Of a stretch of DNA of 64,000 nucleotides, positions 11,722 to 23,141 are shown one piece after another. How positions within the stretch are numbered: position 1 is the first letter of the stretch; every line of letters starts with the position of its first letter. The notes below the pieces were generated by a model that ran no database searches, was not told the origin of the DNA, and saw only the letters and a list, made by a program, of their open reading frames with translations. Source of the stretch: Proteromonas lacertae (Eukaryota > Sar > Bigyra > Opalinata > Proteromonadidae); assembly GCA_002245135.1 (NCBI GenBank), contig NGBS01000589.1, positions 62,001 to 126,000 on the forward strand, in the 5' to 3' direction. Made by a program: the position numbers and the translations under genes.

Positions 11722-13186
11722 CTACTTTTCTTCTTCATCATCATCATCAAAGCAACTAGTACTAAATGCTTTGTTAAGTGTGTTTTTCTTCGGTGTTGCA
11801 CATACATTATTAAATCTACATGACGGACTTGGAATTAAATATATTAAAGCTCTTGAATTTTTGTGTGTATTATTCGAATTAGCATTATTCCCACTAGGTT
11901 CTTGAATAAATGCGTTATTTGACAATTTAATAAATGAATCACTATGTCTATGTGTTTTATCCTTCTTCTTTTTCACATTAGTTACTAATGTTGTCTCATT
12001 TTTAGTATCAGTATTAGAAGTAGTAACAGCGAGTGAAGAACAGGATGAAGTAGGTGCAATAACAGATAAAGGACTTAGAAATTTTGTTTTCTTTACTCTA
12101 TTCACTGGAGAAGTGGGTGTTTCCATCTGTTTAGATCCTCTTCTCATACTTTTATTATCAGAATATTGAGATTTCAATCTTAACGAAGAACTCATATTAA
12201 CTGGTCTAGAACTATAACCATATCTACTTCTAATTTTATTTAAAAAAATATTTACACCTCTTACGATAGATACATTAAAATAATTTGTGAGATAAGGGTG
12301 TGGCTCTTTGGAGATTAAATTACGATATAAATAATTCATACAACCTTCATTTGGTCGAGTTGGTGGAGTAATTAACACTATATTATCACTTGGAATTACT
12401 TCTGGTGGTGTATCTACATAATTTGTATAGAATAATTTCTTTCTTAACATTGCATAATATGTTTCTTGATCAAATATATATTGTTCTATTCGACATTTTA
12501 ATAAACTTAAAGAAACAGCGAAATCATTGTGTTTGAGGAAGAAATCACAGAATGAAGCAATAGTAATTCTATCCTCTTCATTTCTATCACAGCAGTTTAA
12601 CCATTCGTGTAATATTTGATAATGATAATCTAATGAATCTAATTGTCTAAAGACTTCGATGATTTGTGAATCGTTGAGTGATATATTACTTTGTATTTTA
12701 CAAATTGACAGTATTACTATAATATTATAATTAATTATAAAAGTACTTGGAAAGATTTGTTGAATTGAGAAGAATGAAAAAAGACAAATGAATTGGAAAA
12801 AGGAGTTTACATCTACCTCACCCTCTAAAAAAACCATAATACATAGATTTATACGACAATAAGAGAAATAATTTACTAAAATGGGGATTGGCTTAATATT
12901 CATCGTCTCTAGTAGATCATTAGCAGAGATTGTTTCAGTTTTGCAGTGATTTTGTTCTAAATATACTAGAAATCTACTTTGAATTAGATTAACCTCTTTG
13001 AAATTAACTAAGAAATATAATTGAAATATTTACGAAATAGGATATGAGCGAAATAAACTGACACATTTGTAAGAGGGACTAACACATTAGTTTGATCCAA
13101 TCCTTTATTGTGCTTCCTATAGTATTCTAAAACGTGTTTCTATATATTTATAACAATAAAAACAATACATATTGTGGATCAGACAT
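11722..13186 (-). CDS. EF-hand-like family protein, paralogue 5
   Basis: Starts at 13186 with a tiny exon (MSDPQY), parallel to MSQTLF of paralogue 2, then a 29-nt intron. The next exon begins KHVLEYYRKHNKGL and ends HILF at an intron near 13010-13035. The downstream open stretch holds GEVDVNSFFQFICLFSFFS. A 30-nt AT-rich segment near 12710-12740 has no stop but is probably a spliced intron, because its removal restores the family phrase LSICKIQSN. Then follow ISKEPHPYLTNYF and IRSRYGYSSRP, and a basic, Ser-rich tail ending in Asp/Glu residues. Function unknown. Confidence 0.72.
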
Positions 13187-13648
13187 AACAATCTTTTGCT
13201 ATTTATAACAGAAATTTGATGATGATTTTGTTGTACTTTAAACGACACAATAATCAATAAAATGTCTAAAGAAATTATTCAACATGATTTATACATTCTC
13301 ATCTATTCTAAAGAGAAAATAAATGCATTTTAGTCAGATATCTTTGAACATCTACCTCACTTATACGTATTACTCATATAAACAAGAACAAAATAAGTAT
13401 AACAATAATTGAATTGAATGGCATTTTTTATGAGTGAAAGGTATAACAGTTTATGATTAATCCAACACAAAGAATTAAAAATATAAAAACAAATTACTAT
13501 GCTGTAATTAACAGTTTTTTTATAATTTTCTGGTTCATTCTCACATAATTAAAAAAATATACATTGAGTAAACAATTCATTTATAATAAGACAATAGAGA
13601 TATATTTTAATTAACAACGATTAAGATATATAAAACACCAATATCTGA
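13187..13648. other. Intergenic, divergent promoter region
   Basis: About 460 nt of AT-rich sequence between two divergent genes. Nothing recognisable beyond A/T runs. Confidence 0.4.
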
Positions 13649-15373
13649 TTGACTATGATTTTAAATGAAAATTTTAAATTGATGGTGTATGAAAATATTT
13701 TTGTTAAACCAAGTTTATTCATATTTTCTTTTCTCTTTATCTCTTTGAGATTAGATAAGTTGAGAATGTTGAAACTATTTAAGCATAAAATAGGTAATTT
13801 TATTCCTATATTTGGAGGAATGTGCTTGCATACTTTAGATATTGGCGAAAGTGCAGTATTGATTAACTTTATAGTAGTATACTATTATAATGTTTTATAA
13901 AATAGTATTTTGGATGTTTTGTAATATATGTGTCAGTAGTATTAAACGAAGTGTGGTATGTTTATGAGTTACATAAATATATAGGGAATTTGCATCTCCA
14001 GCTTATGTGATTTTTACAATATTAATATACTTAATGTATAATAGTTGTTTTAAATAGAATAGTGTTTTATATTCAATTTGTGCCACTACCTTTTACGAGC
14101 CTGGTATAGTTCCACCCAATACAACTGAATCAGAATCAAATTTAGCAGATGAAGACAATGAAAAGAAATCAATTAGACACTCTGCCTCAGCAGAATTTAT
14201 TAAACTAAAAGTTGATATTCGTTATAACAGATTAAAGAGTTTACAAGAAGAATTAGCTGAAAGTAAAGAACATGTATTCTATTATTCTATATTATTATTA
14301 GTTATTTGATGTAGATGGAGAAGGTAGATCTTTACTTCATATTGCAGTGTTGGATAATAAAACGGATGTATTCTTTATATTTAATATTTCTATTTTCATA
14401 GTGTGGTCAAATATTAATAGAAAATGGTTTATTTCCAAATGCAATAGATTATTATAATCTAAATCCTTTACATTATTCATCTGTCAATAGAGTATAATTA
14501 TATAGAATATACTATGAAAAAAATAGAATTCTGATACATTTACTGATTTATTGAAAATCTGCAGGAATTTAAACATTAATAAAGATGAATTTCTAATTGA
14601 TATATATACAAAAACAGATGAAGTATATATATAATTATTATTATTATAAATAGGAAATAAGAACATGTTATATCAATGATGTAATTTCAATTCTTGGACC
14701 TGATCAAAAAGATTTAAACTATAAAGAACTAGTTACATATCACTCACTTCCACCAAAAAATGATTTACATAAAAGATTAGCGATATTATATAATGGAGAA
14801 ATAAGACTTATTGAATCATGTAAAGTGTGTAAAATATATCCACCACCAAGATCACATCATTGCTCAATATGTAATGTGTATATATTATATTATATTATAT
14901 TATATTTAGTTGTATAATGAAGTTTGACCATCATTGTCCATGGATGGGAAATTGTATCGGACTTAGAAATTATCGATTTTTTGTGAGTTTTCTTATCTTT
15001 ACCATTGTTTTGTCGTTGTTCTTATTTGCTCAGTTTATACATACATTTCTAGAGAAATATAATTATTATAAATCTTCCTCTGTATATTATTATTATTATT
15101 ATTATATTTATGTATATATTATAGAATAATCAGAATGCACTTACTAGCACTTTAAATGATTTAATTCCTTTTATTGTTATTGTGGTGATATTTATTCTAT
15201 TAGATTTGATGTTGTCAAATTTAGTTTATTTTCATTGTATGTTTGTAATACAGAATAAAACAACGTATGAATATTTTCAGGCAAGACAAGAGTCATTTTC
15301 GATAGGAATATGGAGGAATATAAAAACAACATTATTTTCTCCTTTACCTAAATCTAAAGTTTTGTTTCATTAA
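13649..15373 (+). CDS. DHHC palmitoyltransferase with ankyrin-like repeats in the cytosolic loop
   Basis: Protein S-acyltransferase: transfers palmitate to cysteines of membrane-associated proteins. About nine introns of 27-50 nt. Order: TM1 ([16 protein letters not shown]), TM2 ([16 protein letters not shown]), then FYEPGIVPP, the DPG-type motif that follows TM2. About 60 residues later come two ankyrin-like units ([15 protein letters not shown] and [13 protein letters not shown]). The Cys-rich domain has [19 protein letters not shown] and [20 protein letters not shown], catalytic Cys in DHHC. TM3, TM4 and TTYEYF (the TTxE motif) complete the enzyme, ending KVLFH. The start is uncertain: 13649 is the longest, Met at 13766 ([11 protein letters not shown]) is plausible. 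Known ankyrin-DHHC enzymes carry the repeats at the N-terminus. Confidence 0.88.
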
Positions 15374-15529
15374 CTATGTATTTAATATTTTCATTTCTCA
15401 TTTTTATATCATTTTGTTTCTAAGAATTAGTCAATCAGAATTTAAAAAACCAGTTTAGTCTAATTTATGTATATTAATCATTCAAATGAAAAAATAAATC
15501 GAACAACGACAATAAAAGATAAAGATTGA

Positions 15530-16548
15530 TTAAATTAACAACAAAAATGTTAAAATTATAAATAACAGCATTGTAGATATACCATAACTATACACATCAG
15601 AACAAGTTTTATTAATTCCTCCAAATGATTTGTCAACTAAACAAATATACGTATTCATCGCATGTTTATGCATATCCAATCTTTCAGATACAGTAATATA
15701 TGTAATTATTGAATATGTGTTATTTGGAACCACTATATTCTCTTTTTTATTCCAAATATGGTGAATACCTATTGGAATTGATACTGCTTTGGATGCTTTC
15801 ACTTCACTTTTCAATTTTGGAGTTGTTACTTCAGCAAATCGAATTATTCCTGGTACTGGATCATCCCATTGTTCAAAACAGTGAATATTATTTGTATAGT
15901 CTAAATATCTTTGACGAATTTCTTCAGTTGTACAAACTGGAGCAGCAAAGGATATTACTTTACTTTTATCTTTATATTTACATATATTATTCTCACAATA
16001 ATTAATATATCGTAAATATGATAAAAGTGCAGATGTACCTCCTGAACTATGGCCTGTAAATATGATATTCTTTGCATTTGATTTTTCAATCAAATCTAAA
16101 ATACTGTTTTCTTTTGGCTTTCCATTTGTGTTTATATCTATTCCGAAATCTTTACCTGAACGTTCATAGAAGCCTCTGTGAATTTTTCCATTCCCACTTC
16201 CAAATGGTTCTACTTTTTCAATATTTATATCTTCATAAATGTCAACAACACTATATGTTCCTCTGTAACTAATCCATAATGTGTCATTTACTATTGTCGC
16301 ATAAGTCTTTGAAGGCTGGAAATATACCCCTACAGGGTATATTCTACTAATTACTTCCTATAAACATTATATTCTCTCATATACCAATTTATAAACTGAT
16401 TTAGACAAATTTGCTGATAATATCATTTCTGATTTCTTTTAAAATGATAGATTATAATAAATACAGTTGGAAAAAGTAAAGGATCAACATAAAATGATTG
16501 AGAAGGAACTGAATATACGAACAAACTAAATGTAAGGATAAATAGCAT
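15530..16548 (-). CDS. Secreted class 3 lipase, copy A
   Basis: Alpha/beta-hydrolase of the fungal-type lipase class 3 family. Start at 16548 is chosen for the signal peptide MLFILTFSLFVYSVPS. Introns near 16435-16463 and 16357-16383. Visible are LWISYRGT, the strand before the lid, the nucleophile elbow GHSSGG (Ser of GxSxG), ISFAAP after the elbow, and DPVPG, matching the family's catalytic Asp region; GIHHIW likely supplies the His. The second elbow residue is Ser where copy B has Leu. The C-terminus is a hydrophobic tail (STMLLFIILTFLLLI) suggesting a GPI signal or membrane anchor, which copy B lacks. It lies head-to-tail with copy B. Confidence 0.88.
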
Positions 16549-16736
16549 GTTACATAAGAATTAAAACAATAAAAACACAAAAACCGAAATACACTTGTAT
16601 TTTATGTATTATTTTTCAAAAAACAAATTCTAATAAAAAGGAATAAGATTATATATAAAAAGGGAATAAATTAAAGAGATATCATTGATAATAACAGAAT
16701 TAAAAACATTTACATCAATTAAAGAAAAATATCAAT

Positions 16737-17792
16737 TCACACTTCAAAAAAAGATATATAACCACAAATATTAGCTACAAAAGCACTATCAGCACCACAT
16801 TCTCCCTCAAATCCATTATATTCTGTCTCAACTAAACATTGATATTTATTCATTGAATGACTTCCTAAAGCTAAATCACTAGATACTGCTATATATGTAA
16901 TTATTGAATAAATATTATTTGGAACCACTATATTCTTGTTCTTATCCCAAATATGGTGGACTCCTATTGGAATTGATACTGCTTTGGATGCATTATATTG
17001 TTTACTACTTTTATCTATAACTATTTTATTATTATTCATTAAGTTAATAGAATTATTTGGTTTCAATCCAAATATCTCAGCTAATCGTACAATTCCTGGT
17101 ACTGGATCATCCCATTGTTCAAAACAGTGAATATTATTTGTATAGTCTAAATATCTTTGACGAATTTCTTCAGTTGTACAAACTGGAGCAGCAAAGGATA
17201 TTACTTTACTTTTATCTTTATATTTACATATATTATTCTCACAATAATTAATATATCGTAAATATGATAATACACATGTTGATCCACCTAAACTATGACC
17301 TGTAAATATGATATTCTTTGCATTTGATTTTTCAATCAAATCTAAAATACTGTTTTCTTTTGGTTTACCCTTTTCATCAATACTTATACCAAATTCTTGT
17401 GATGATCTGTAAAAGAATCCTTTATGGATTTTACCATTTCCACTTCCAAATGGTTCTACTTTTTCTATTGTGATATCTGTAAAGATGTCTAGTTGATTCC
17501 ATGTTCCTCTGTAAACTATCCATAATGTGTCACCTACTTGACCTACAAAACATCTTGGTCCATAATAGTAAGTTCCTTTGTAATAACTAAGAATATCTTC
17601 CTATATTAACATAATGTATGAGTGTATACAGCTATATAAACAGAATTTGACATATTAGCAGCTATTATCATCTCTTCACTCTAAATAGTGTAATAATTAT
17701 GAAAATACGGTTGGAAATAAGTTTCTGTCTATCACAACTGTTTGTGCTGCAATTACTTCAAGAGATAGTATTAATATAACCACTTTTAGCAT
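16737..17792 (-). CDS. Secreted class 3 lipase, copy B
   Basis: Tandem paralogue of the lipase to its left. Begins MLKVVILILSLEVIAAQ at 17792 (signal peptide), with introns near 17676-17704 and 17602-17630 at the same places as copy A. Catalytic features: LWIVYRGTWNQLDIFTDI, nucleophile elbow GHSLGG, ISFAAP, DPVPG and GVHHIW. It carries an insert after DPVPG absent from copy A (around LKPNNSINLMNNNK) and ends in a Cys-containing tail without the strongly hydrophobic anchor. A tract of about 179 nt (17092-17270) is identical by eye to copy A, while the flanks differ. Confidence 0.88.
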
Positions 17793-17933
17793 CTCTTAGG
17801 TAAAAATAAAAACAAAAACTATAATACACTTTCAATACAAAATAATACATGTATTAAAAGTTTGATAAGACAAGCCAAACTAAAGCATTTTTGCTTTTTC
17901 TTTCTCTATTAGTCCAAATATAATTATTTAAAA
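17793..17933. promoter_or_regulatory. Short divergent promoter between lipase B and Sm-E
   Basis: Only about 140 nt separate the start codons of the two divergent genes, so both promoters must lie here. A pyrimidine-rich run occurs near 17885-17910. No defined element identified. Confidence 0.4.
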
Positions 17934-18265
17934 ATGTCTACCAACCGTGCACAAAGGAGTATGATACAACCCATATTCCTAATTTTTAATTTCTTACAAA
18001 AGGTATAATTATAGCTTTATATTTGTGAATAGCAAACTAGAATTCAAATATGGTTATACGAACAGACAAATACTAGAATAGAAGGAATTATAAGAGTATA
18101 GTTTTGAGTTGTTATACTTTTTCGTAGGGATTTGATGAATATATGAATATTGTGTTGGATAATGCATGTGAAATAGATATTAAAAAGAAAACAAAAAAAG
18201 ATTTAGGTTTAATTATGTTGAAAGGAGATAATGTCTCAGTTATAATGAAAGCTCAAAGCTCATAA
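17934..18265 (+). CDS. SNRPE: Small nuclear ribonucleoprotein E (Sm-E)
   Basis: Core Sm protein that forms the heptameric ring on U1, U2, U4 and U5 snRNAs. About 90 residues after removing two introns (about 18002-18031 and 18097-18127). Exon 1 encodes [20 protein letters not shown]; exon 2 [20 protein letters not shown], matching Sm1 with its R-I-Q-[VI]-W-L-Y-E-Q phrase; exon 3 begins [13 protein letters not shown] and contains [13 protein letters not shown], the Sm2 motif with the RNA-contacting K-G-D-N. Length and order are exactly those of Sm-E. It was missed by simple ORF calling because each exon is short. It confirms a standard spliceosome in an organism whose introns are only about 30 nt. 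Confidence 0.95.
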
Positions 18266-18387
18266 ATTTTTTTTGTTTATATTATTTTATATATATAATT
18301 TTGGTTGTTTAAATCTCAATAATACACAAAAATTATAATAATTACACAGAAAGAAAAAGATAAATTAGTTTGTATTATATTCAATAA

Positions 18388-18883
18388 CTAAAGACCTATA
18401 CCATATACAGTAACAATCACTTGCATTGGTCGAACTTGATCTTTATGCTTATCATTTGGCCATTTCACAGAAGTAAAATCTATAAGAAGTAATTACAAAT
18501 AAATAATACCATCTGTAACTGTATTCCAATAGGAGGCAGTAGCTGAATGTAGACCAGCACCATTCTTCTGCATTATTATACAACTGACTAATAATTATAA
18601 TCGATTTAAAAGTATTTCAATACCAATATATTTAAATGGTTTTTTCAAAGCCGTTAAGCCTTCCATACAGTGTTCACATATAGTATCTATCCATTGACCT
18701 AATTTTGCATCATTCCATTGCTCTTCTTTGCCAAGAACATGATTAATAGACTATTCATATTATCAATAACTCAATACAGTAGTAATAATTCCATTAACCT
18801 CTTCTACAACAAACGCACTCTAATATAAAATAATCTAATATTTTAAAAAATACCTCTTCTGTTGATTGGAGATCATCAGCCAT
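18388..18883 (-). CDS. Tctex-type dynein light chain
   Basis: Light chain of dynein motors (DYNLT family), a dimer that binds the dynein intermediate chain and cargo. About 120 residues in five exons with introns of 27-56 nt. Reads [18 protein letters not shown] at the N-terminus (family pattern ETAFVV-[DE]-EV), [16 protein letters not shown] in the middle, then [20 protein letters not shown], the family signature, and ends VTVYGIGL. The start at 18883 is the only Met in frame near the conserved N-terminus. An insert before the last strand ([11 protein letters not shown]) makes it slightly longer than the animal protein. Convergent with Sm-E. Confidence 0.93.
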
Positions 18884-18988
18884 TACAAAATTTGATTTAA
18901 AAACAAAAAACGATCTAACTCAAGCCTACAGTTTGTTCAAATTAAAATATAAACATCATCAATAAAAACATATAGAGATGTAATTAAT

Positions 18989-20252
18989 TTATTGTTTTGT
19001 ATTATCATTATTATTACTATTATTTTTCTCCTGATTTTCCTCTTTATTATCCAAACCAACTAAATCATTTGCAGAAACAGGAACTCCTGTAGCTTCAACA
19101 TTTTCAAATGCTATAAATAATATAAAACTATAAATATCATACATATGTATGTATCTGGTAAGCATTTCTTCATATCTTTCTGTAATTTCATCCATTTCTC
19201 TTGATCTTCTTTAGTCTTAGCTCTTTCAAACCCAGTATCTAATATATATAAAAGTAGTCGATATATCTATATACTATTCAAATACAATTGTCCCAAATGA
19301 AAACATGTAATTAATCCATATTTCAATTTGTCAATCCCTCTCAAACCTAATCTGTTATTATTCAATGAAATCCATTCAAATTCATGTCTCGAGTTACTAA
19401 ATGCGTCCCATAGTAAAGTACATCCTTCTCTTGTTATATTATTTCCATCCAAAGTCAATTCTTTCATACTTGAAAATACAGATTTGATTAAATCACAGAT
19501 TACTTTTAGTCCTTCATTTCCCAAGTTACAATCTATGTAATAATCATTATAATGATATAAATACAACCAATATGAATTCCTAATAATGGTTTTCTTGCTG
19601 TTTTAAATGCTTCAAAAACTGGAGTTAATAAGTGAATATCTAATCCACAATCTATATATATACATATATATAATAATAAATATACTGGTTAAATTGATGG
19701 TATTAACTTGGCATGATTCCATTTTTAAATAATCTATTAAATAAGCTACTGATATTCTATTCAATGAGTTTCCTTCTAAATTCAAACGAATTAAATTTGG
19801 GAATTTGTAGGGAAGGCACTTCACCAGAAAGTGTTTTTTCAATAATTCTGTCCATCTTAACTTCACATATAATTTCATTGATACAATATGCTCAAAGTTT
19901 ATTTCATAAAACCCTTTTATAAATAATTTACATAATTCTAAAGAAATATTCAGATCAAGAGCTTGAATTGCATTATTATTACCTGAATCACGTATAAATT
20001 GCTCGAATGGTGACACTCCTACAACTCCTTCAGAATTAAATGTTGCAGCTATTATTTTCATACTTCAAAATATACTATTATATGCAGTAGCCGGTTGTGG
20101 TACTATTTAATATTCATAAATATGTATATACCAGGAATTAATGAAGCTTTCACATAATCTATTTCTTGTTGGACATTTTCACTGTTAAGAGAAGCATCTT
20201 CAACTATTTCTGTTGATAAATTAGGATTATTTGACAGTATTTCTTCATTCAT
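18989..20252 (-). CDS. Leucine-rich-repeat protein of the RanGAP/RNI type
   Basis: Starts MNEEILSNNPNLSTEIVEDA at 20252; about six introns. After an acidic leader, LRR units are visible: LIRLNLEGNSLN, VNTINLTNCGLD, then CNLGNEGLKVICDLIK, MKELTLDGNNIT and FEWISLNNNRLGLRGI. The 28-residue-like spacing and N-x-L-G/G-L endings resemble ribonuclease-inhibitor-type LRRs as in RanGAP. A Lys/Glu-rich helix (TKEDQEKWMKLQKD) and an Asn-rich tail follow. A RanGAP would need a catalytic Arg in its first repeats, which I cannot pin down, so the specific role is open. Protein-protein scaffold is the safe call. Confidence 0.7.
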
Positions 20253-20725
20253 TACAAAGATCCAACGACTAAATATTTTATAACTCTCAAACAGGTTTGA
20301 AATTTATTTTCTTTCGAAAACCTCATTGGAACTATAATTTTCTCAAAAGTACATCTCTGTTCTCAAATATTCAACATATAATTGTGATAATGATAATTTG
20401 ATAGAATATATTAACAGTTCTTTAATAGTTTAAATAACATTGGCAATATCATTACAAATGTAAAGATAATTTTAAGATATGATTTATAATTTATTAATTG
20501 ACTATAAATACTTGCTACTGAAGCAGAACTAGCTGAATTTATTACTTTCATTACTATATTCTATTTAAAAATATCTTCATACATGTAGGATTTTGAATGT
20601 GAAATTCTTTATATTTACTACTCTTATAGTTCATTAGAAAAGTAGATTTTAAATAGATTCTGGTTCAAAAACTTTGAAAAGAATTTTCGTAAACCCATTT
20701 TGAAAAAGAAAAGAAAAAGAATGAA
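20253..20725. other. Intergenic
   Basis: About 470 nt of AT-rich sequence between two leftward genes; holds the promoter of the LRR gene and the terminator of the TPR gene. No other structure recognised. Confidence 0.4.
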
Positions 20726-22542
20726 TTAATTCATTTTGTTTAATTCTTCTGATAATTTGTTTATTTCTTCTTTCTCTTCATCATCATTTCTTTGACTATC
20801 TACATATTTGAGTGATTTTTCTAAATATTCTTTACTCTTTTCTTTTTCTTTCTATTTATATCATATATCAATTATCAAATAATACAATTTGAAGATAATA
20901 TTTTCCCATTACTTTATTATACCAATATTTTGTATTATCATTACATAATTCTTCTTTTATTTCATTCAAATATGAAATTGTCTTTTCTTTTTCTCCTATT
21001 TCCAAATAACTTGCTGCTATATTTGACATTACTAGATATTTATCTTTTTCATCTTCTAAATAACCTAATGCAATATTATAATATTCCAATGCTTTTTCAT
21101 ATTCTTTCTATTAATAGAAATATCATCATAATTATACTAAATAATAATGACAACAACCTATTCCATTATTATTACATCCTTTTCTTTCATTTGATGATGA
21201 ATATTCTAATGCTGTTTTAAAATATGGAATTGCTGACTCATATTCTTTCTATTTCTATTATATTCATCATTAATACTAAATAAAAACAACACCAACCAAT
21301 CATTCTATTATTGCATTCTTTTTCTTCATCTTTTGATGAATATTCTAACGTTGTTTTAAAATATGGAATTGCTGACTCATATTCTTTCTATTTCATTTTA
21401 TTATCATAATTATACTAAATTATAATAACAACAACCAATCATTCTATTGTTGTATTCTACATCTTCATTAAATGAGCAATATAATAGAGAACTTTCATAG
21501 TATGGAATTGATTGTTTATATTCTTTCTAGTCAGCATAATCATTTCAATCTATACTAAATCATAATAACAGTTTCCAATCATTCTATTAGAATATTTAAA
21601 ATATTCAATTGATGAACAATATTCCAATGCTGTTCTAAAGTATGGAATTGCTTCTTCATAATGTTTCTAATATATATAATCACTATATTTATACTGATTC
21701 ATTATAACAATTTCCTATCATTCTATTATTCTCTTCTTTTTCTTCATCTTTTGATGAATATTCTAACGTTGTTTTAAAATATGGAATTGCTGACTCATAT
21801 TCTTTCTATTTCATTTTATTATTCTATTTATACTAAATCATAATAACAACAGCCTAATCCATTATTATTCCATCCTTTTCTTTCATTTGATGATGAATAT
21901 TCTAATGCTGTTTTATAATACATAATTCCATCATTATAATGTTTCTATTCAGCATTATAAATATATAAATATAAATACCATTTCATAGTAACAAAGTCCA
22001 ATATTTCCATTATTTATTGATTTTTCTACATCTGATGAATTAAATAATAAAGAAGTCTTGTAATATTGAATTGCTATTCTATATTCTTCCTAATCACAAA
22101 ATAGTATTATTCTTATACTAAATGATGATAACAAACACCTAATTCATTATTATTCCTTCCTTTTCTTTCATTTGATGTAGGGTATTCTAAAGCACTTTTA
22201 TAATATGGAATTGCTTCTCTATATTCTTTCTAATTTATATTATATTCTTCATTAATACTAATTCTTCATAACAACGACCAATCTTTCTATTACTACATTC
22301 TTTATTTTCATTTGATGTAGGGTATTCTAATGATGTTTTAAAATATGCAATTGCTTTCTCATATTCTTTCTATTCATCATAAATTCTATTTTATATACAT
22401 TATCATAATAATAATCTCCTATCATTTTATATACTTTATAAGTCTCTTCACTACTACTTTTGCTTTTCATCTCATTCAATATTTCGTTCAACTTGACCAC
22501 ATCTTTATTCTTCAATAGTTCCTTTATTTCATCTACATTCAT
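20726..22542 (-). CDS. TPR protein built of near-identical repeats, one exon per repeat
   Basis: Starts MNVDEIKELLKNKDVVKLN at 22542 and ends EELNKMN at 20726. After the first exon (ending GDYYYDN) come about ten exons of roughly 105-110 nt. Nearly all begin with [KE]-[EH]-Y and share a consensus like EYESAIPYFKTTLEYSS, then about eight polar residues, then NNRMIGNCYY. This is a 36-residue tetratricopeptide-like helix pair. Introns of about 29-40 nt fall between repeats, nearly all phase 0. The last two repeats diverge (EYEKALEYYNIALGYLEDE; KEKEKSKEYLEKSLKYVDSQ). TPR arrays bind peptides and assemble complexes; the partner is unknown. No signal peptide. Confidence 0.82.
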
Positions 22543-23141
22543 ATCAGTTCTAATGTTTTTTTGAATTTTTATGTAATTAATTCAAGCCAAGCAGATATTT
22601 TTTCTGTTTTTTTATGTAAATCGATGATTTATATGTAAATACTCATTTTTAGTTTTAATATTGTAATTTTTCATAAATATTCTGTAGATGTTAATAGTAT
22701 TTGTGAGTAAATAGTGAGAGTGTAGTGAAGTAGAGTGTTAATAGAAAGAATAGAATATCTATGAAATATTTATAAATGACACCAAATGATCTATATATAA
22801 TTATATTGATTGATAAGAGATATAAACTACTTTTGTGTTTTAAAGAAGAATTTCTATCAATTTATCTGTATTTATTATGTTATATTATTATACTGGTAAA
22901 GAAAAACACAAATATTATCAAAATATTAGAATATCAATCAGTTATTTATAAATCACATTCATAAGGATCTACTTTCACAGCTTCTTCACTTTCACCATTC
23001 ACACATCTAATTTTCTTATATTTAACATCACAAATCATTTTATATTTTAAAATGCTTACTACATCAAGCGTTATTGTTTAAAAGGATTAAAAAAACATAT
23101 TATGAATATATCTATAATTAATTACTAACTACAAGAAATAA
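22543..23141. other. Intergenic, with a possible gene fragment
   Basis: About 600 nt with no convincing gene. On the minus strand near 22959-23051 a 30-codon frame starts MICDVKYKKIRCVNGESEEA and ends ECDL; it looks more protein-like than the surroundings and may be a fragment or a very small gene, but nothing supports it independently. Confidence 0.3.

Noticed and set aside
20868-22542. Repeated units of the TPR gene as a CRISPR or satellite array
   Set aside because: The units are protein-coding exons of about 107 nt with conserved TPR residues and GT-AG introns between them.
22776-22964. Hydrophobic 62-codon frame on the plus strand
   Set aside because: Ile/Leu/Tyr-rich translation of AT-rich spacer with no homology or signal features.
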